From Agromyces mariniharenae (GTDB taxonomy: Bacteria; Actinomycetota; Actinomycetes; Actinomycetales; Microbacteriaceae), in NCBI RefSeq assembly GCF_008122505.1, contig NZ_VSSB01000002.1:744001-808000 (forward strand): a stretch of 64,000 nt of DNA. The letters run 5' to 3'. The notes below the pieces were generated by a model that worked only from the letters and a program-made list of their open reading frames with translations, ran no database searches and was not told the DNA's origin. Below are positions 62,175 through 64,000 of the stretch, one piece after another. Both the position numbers and the translations under genes were made by a program. Position 1 is the stretch's first letter. Each line of letters starts with the position of its first letter.

Positions 62175-62668
62175 GCGGCGGCGTGGACACGCCGGCCGAG
62201 CACGAGCCCGGTGCCGACGCCCCGCGTGACCCGGCCGGCGGGCCCGACACGACGGCCGGCGCACCCGGCACCTCGCCCGCGGCCGGCGAGCCGCGCTCGG
62301 TGCAGCGCACCCTCGCCTCCATCGTGCTCGCGTTCGAGATCATCGTCGTCTTCCTCGCCGCGCTCGTGATCTGGGGCCTCGCGCCCACCGAGAACGGCAC
62401 GTTCGACCTGCCGCCGTGGATCGCGCTGGCGGCCGGCGGCGTCGTGATCCTCGGCCTCGTGGCCACCATCGGGCTCCTGCGGTTCAGGTGGGGCTACGGC
62501 GTCGGATGGGCCATCCAGGGGCTCATCCTCGCGGCGGGCCTCCTCAATCCGGCGATGTTCTTCGTCGGCGCCATCTTCGGCGGCCTGTGGGCGTACTGCA
62601 TGGTCGTCGGTGCACGGATCGACCGTGAACGGACGGCATCGGCCGATCCGGGGAAGGAACAGGAATGA
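62171..62668 (+). CDS. DUF4233 family membrane protein
   Basis: A 165-aa protein. The first ~50 residues are a disordered Pro/Ala/Gly/Asp-rich tail. Then come four hydrophobic segments, about residues 54-74, 83-103, 112-128 and 130-148, and the protein ends in a charged tail. RSVQRTLASIVLAFEIIVVFLAALVIWG is characteristic of DUF4233, regularly found between folC and ndk in Actinobacteria; its function is unknown. It overlaps folC by 4 nt and ndk by 4 nt. Confidence 0.9.
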   Translation: MSGGVDTPAEHEPGADAPRDPAGGPDTTAGAPGTSPAAGEPRSVQRTLASIVLAFEIIVVFLAALVIWGLAPTENGTFDLPPWIALAAGGVVILGLVATIGLLRFRWGYGVGWAIQGLILAAGLLNPAMFFVGAIFGGLWAYCMVVGARIDRERTASADPGKEQE

Positions 62669-63087
62669 CGACCCCCATCGAGGAGACCCTCGTGCTCGTG
62701 AAGCCCGACGGCGTCGCGCGCAACCTGACGGGCGAGATCCTCCGCCGCATCGAGGCGAAGGGCTACTCCCTCGTCGACATCCGCATGGTGCAGCCCGACC
62801 GCGACCTGCTCGCGCAGCACTACGCCGAGCACGAGGGCAAGCCCTTCTACGAGCCGCTGCTGGAGTTCATGCAGTCGGGCCCCGTCGTCGCCATGCGCGT
62901 CGCCGGCAACCGCGTCATCGAGGGCTTCCGCATCCTCGGCGGCACCACCGACCCCACGACCGCGGCGCCCGGCTCGATCCGAGGCGACTTCGGCCGCGAC
63001 TGGGGCCTCCGGGTGCAGCAGAACCTCGTGCACGGCTCCGACTCGGTGGAGTCGGCCGAGCGCGAGCTCGCCCTCTGGTTCGCCTGA
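62665..63087 (+). CDS. ndk: Nucleoside diphosphate kinase
   Basis: Transfers phosphate from ATP to nucleoside diphosphates through a phospho-histidine (140 aa). ETLVLVKPDGVARNLTGEIL, the conserved MRVAGNRVIEGFRILGGT and the active-site His123 in QQNLVHGSDSVESAERE are present. ATG overlaps the preceding TGA (ATGA). Last gene of its operon; a strong hairpin follows. Confidence 0.97.
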   Translation: MTTPIEETLVLVKPDGVARNLTGEILRRIEAKGYSLVDIRMVQPDRDLLAQHYAEHEGKPFYEPLLEFMQSGPVVAMRVAGNRVIEGFRILGGTTDPTTAAPGSIRGDFGRDWGLRVQQNLVHGSDSVESAERELALWFA

Positions 63088-63095
63088 TCGGATGC

Positions 63096-63124
63096 CGCGC
63101 CGGCCGGGTCGCCCGGCCGGCGCG
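63096..63124. terminator. Terminator between ndk and the VKOR gene
   Basis: CGCGCCGGCCGGG pairs perfectly with CCCGGCCGGCGCG (13 bp) around a TCG loop, between convergent genes. Confidence 0.85.
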
Positions 63125-63171
63125 AGCCCTGGGGGCCTGAGCGGCGGCCCAGGCGGGGTCGACCCGATCGC

Positions 63172-63798
63172 CTACCCGAAGAGGTTCTGCAGGTCGATCA
63201 TCACGCGCGGGATCGCATTCATCTGCACCTGCGCCAGCACGATGACGATCGCGTAGCAGACGACCGTGATGAGCGGGATCCACTTGAACCACTCGGCTGC
63301 GAGGCGCCGGACGCGTGCCGACGCGGGAATATGACCCTCGCGCAGGTTGTGCAGGGTCACCACCCAGAACGTCGGGATGGTCACCGCCCACGTCAGCATG
63401 CACCAGGGGCACAGCACGTCGAGCACGTAGATGCTCTGGGAGATGAGCCAGCCCACGAAGACCAGCGCCCCGGCGACGCCCACGTTGAACCCGATCCAGA
63501 ACCACCGGGCGAACTGCGCTCCGGCCAGGATCGCCACCGCGATCGTGACGACGACGGGCCAGGCCATCATGCCGATGAACGGATTCGGGAAGCCGAACAC
63601 CGAGCCCTGCCACGATGCGAGGTTCGTGCTGCAGCCCACGAGCACCCCGACGTTGCAGTTCGGGACGTGCTCGGGATCGGCCAGCACGAGGACCTTCTCG
63701 ACCGACAGCTCGAACGCGGCGAGCAGGCCCAACGCCCCGGCGATCACGAGGAACACGGCGACCGCGACGGGTCGGGACCGCGGGGGAGTGTCCGGCAT
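63172..63798 (-). CDS. Vitamin K epoxide reductase (VKOR) family membrane protein
   Basis: A 208-aa membrane protein with five predicted helices. It carries both VKOR cysteine pairs: Cys48 and Cys56 (CNVGVLVGC) in the first external loop and Cys130-Cys133 (CPWC) at the quinone site. Bacterial VKOR replaces DsbB, re-oxidising a DsbA-like partner to make disulfide bonds in exported proteins. No DsbA is fused or adjacent. ATG 63798 gives MPDTPPRSRPVAV and a normal first helix; a longer in-frame start runs into the divergent promoter region. Possible clients include exported cysteine-bearing proteins such as that at 39709-39951 (speculative). Confidence 0.93.
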   Translation of the reverse strand: MPDTPPRSRPVAVAVFLVIAGALGLLAAFELSVEKVLVLADPEHVPNCNVGVLVGCSTNLASWQGSVFGFPNPFIGMMAWPVVVTIAVAILAGAQFARWFWIGFNVGVAGALVFVGWLISQSIYVLDVLCPWCMLTWAVTIPTFWVVTLHNLREGHIPASARVRRLAAEWFKWIPLITVVCYAIVIVLAQVQMNAIPRVMIDLQNLFG

Positions 63799-63804
63799 GT
63801 TCGT

Positions 63805-63851
63805 ATTGTGGCATGCCGTTTCCACACGACCCTGTGAGAGCGTGCGATAAT
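63805..63851. promoter_or_regulatory. Divergent -10 boxes upstream of the VKOR gene and the next plus-strand gene
   Basis: The minus strand has CACAAT (63810-63805), 6 nt before the VKOR ATG (leaderless). The plus strand has GATAAT (63846-63851), a good -10 for the gene beyond the window edge. Confidence 0.5.
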
Positions 63852-64000
63852 CGAAGGAGTCGCACGGGCCGCGCCCGCCGCGACGCAGACGAAGGCTTTG
63901 AGGATGCACCGCATCCGAGTAGGCGGTGAGACGCACCGCGAGACGTGGCGACACAGGCACCCAGCCGGTCGCAGCAGTGAGAAGGATTGGCGGTTCCGCG
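63852..64000 (+). promoter_or_regulatory. Long leader of the next plus-strand gene (possibly rne), truncated by the window
   Basis: At least 140 nt of presumed leader without a confirmed start codon. It contains a small GGATGC-ACC-GCATCC hairpin near 63902-63916. An open frame from ATG 63904 runs to the window end (begins MHRIRVGGETHR) but has no recognisable family. In related genomes the gene next to ndk and VKOR here is often RNase E/G (rne), whose leaders are long; this is context only. Confidence 0.3.

Overview
This window is about 70% GC with heavily G/C-ending codons, many GTG starts and one TTG start. It carries RbpA, WhiA, OpcA, a PdtaR-type ANTAR regulator, a eukaryote-like IleRS behind an ultrashort-stem T-box, and many TAnnnT -10 boxes placed 6-7 nt before a start codon. 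Together these point to an actinobacterium of the Microbacteriaceae (Agromyces/Microbacterium-like; the genus is inference). Gene order from pyk to the suf operon follows, in blocks, the order known from Mycobacterium tuberculosis, so most of the window is conserved chromosomal core. I see no IS element, prophage or CRISPR array.

Layout. 84-6251: glutamate synthase gltB-gltD, joined by a striking 61-bp tandem duplication. 6336-11434: pyruvate kinase, tRNA-Leu(CAA), the ANTAR response regulator and DNA polymerase I. 11591-16369: a DUF885 protein, ribosomal protein S1, a DUF4126 membrane protein and dephospho-CoA kinase. 16467-23491: uvrB, uvrA (with a LexA box) and uvrC. 23528-25421: rapZ and whiA. 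25643-29710: superoxide dismutase, gap-pgk-tpiA and secG. 29724-30092: rbpA. 30205-38330 (minus): tkt-tal-pgi-zwf-opcA-pgl, an almost complete pentose-phosphate operon. 38646-44493: ctaB and ctaA (heme O and heme A synthesis), separated by an accessory block with a small secreted protein, a large ATP-binding LuxR regulator and a hexapeptide-repeat protein. 44743-48860: sufB-sufD-Rieske-sufC-sufT. 48981-52583: an M3 peptidase, a methyltransferase, a 74-residue unknown and a GNAT acetyltransferase. 52593-56631: valS and an MHS-type MFS transporter. 56841-63087: a GntR regulator, T-box-ileS, folC, a DUF4233 protein and ndk. 63172-63798: a VKOR-family protein. The window ends in what is probably the leader of the next plus-strand gene.

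How the genes work together. The window links nitrogen assimilation (GltBD), lower glycolysis (Gap, Pgk, TpiA, Pyk) and the pentose-phosphate shunt (Zwf/OpcA, Pgl, Tkt, Tal, Pgi). It also holds nucleotide excision repair with Pol I gap filling, cytochrome-oxidase heme maturation (CtaB, CtaA) and Fe-S cluster assembly. Tight 1-, 4- and 8-nt start/stop overlaps show extensive translational coupling.

Most unusual signals: (1) the gltB/gltD junction, where two extra 61-bp copies create two 22-codon ORFs, each overlapping the next gene by 8 nt; (2) a dispersed 8-mer, GGCATCCG/CGGATGCC, counted by eye about 50 times against roughly 5 expected, found inside genes and as inverted pairs forming terminators, much like a DNA uptake sequence; (3) a translational T-box whose alternative pairings can be read directly; (4) at least a dozen leaderless promoters, and two cases where the upstream gene's TAG stop is also the first three bases of the next -10 box.
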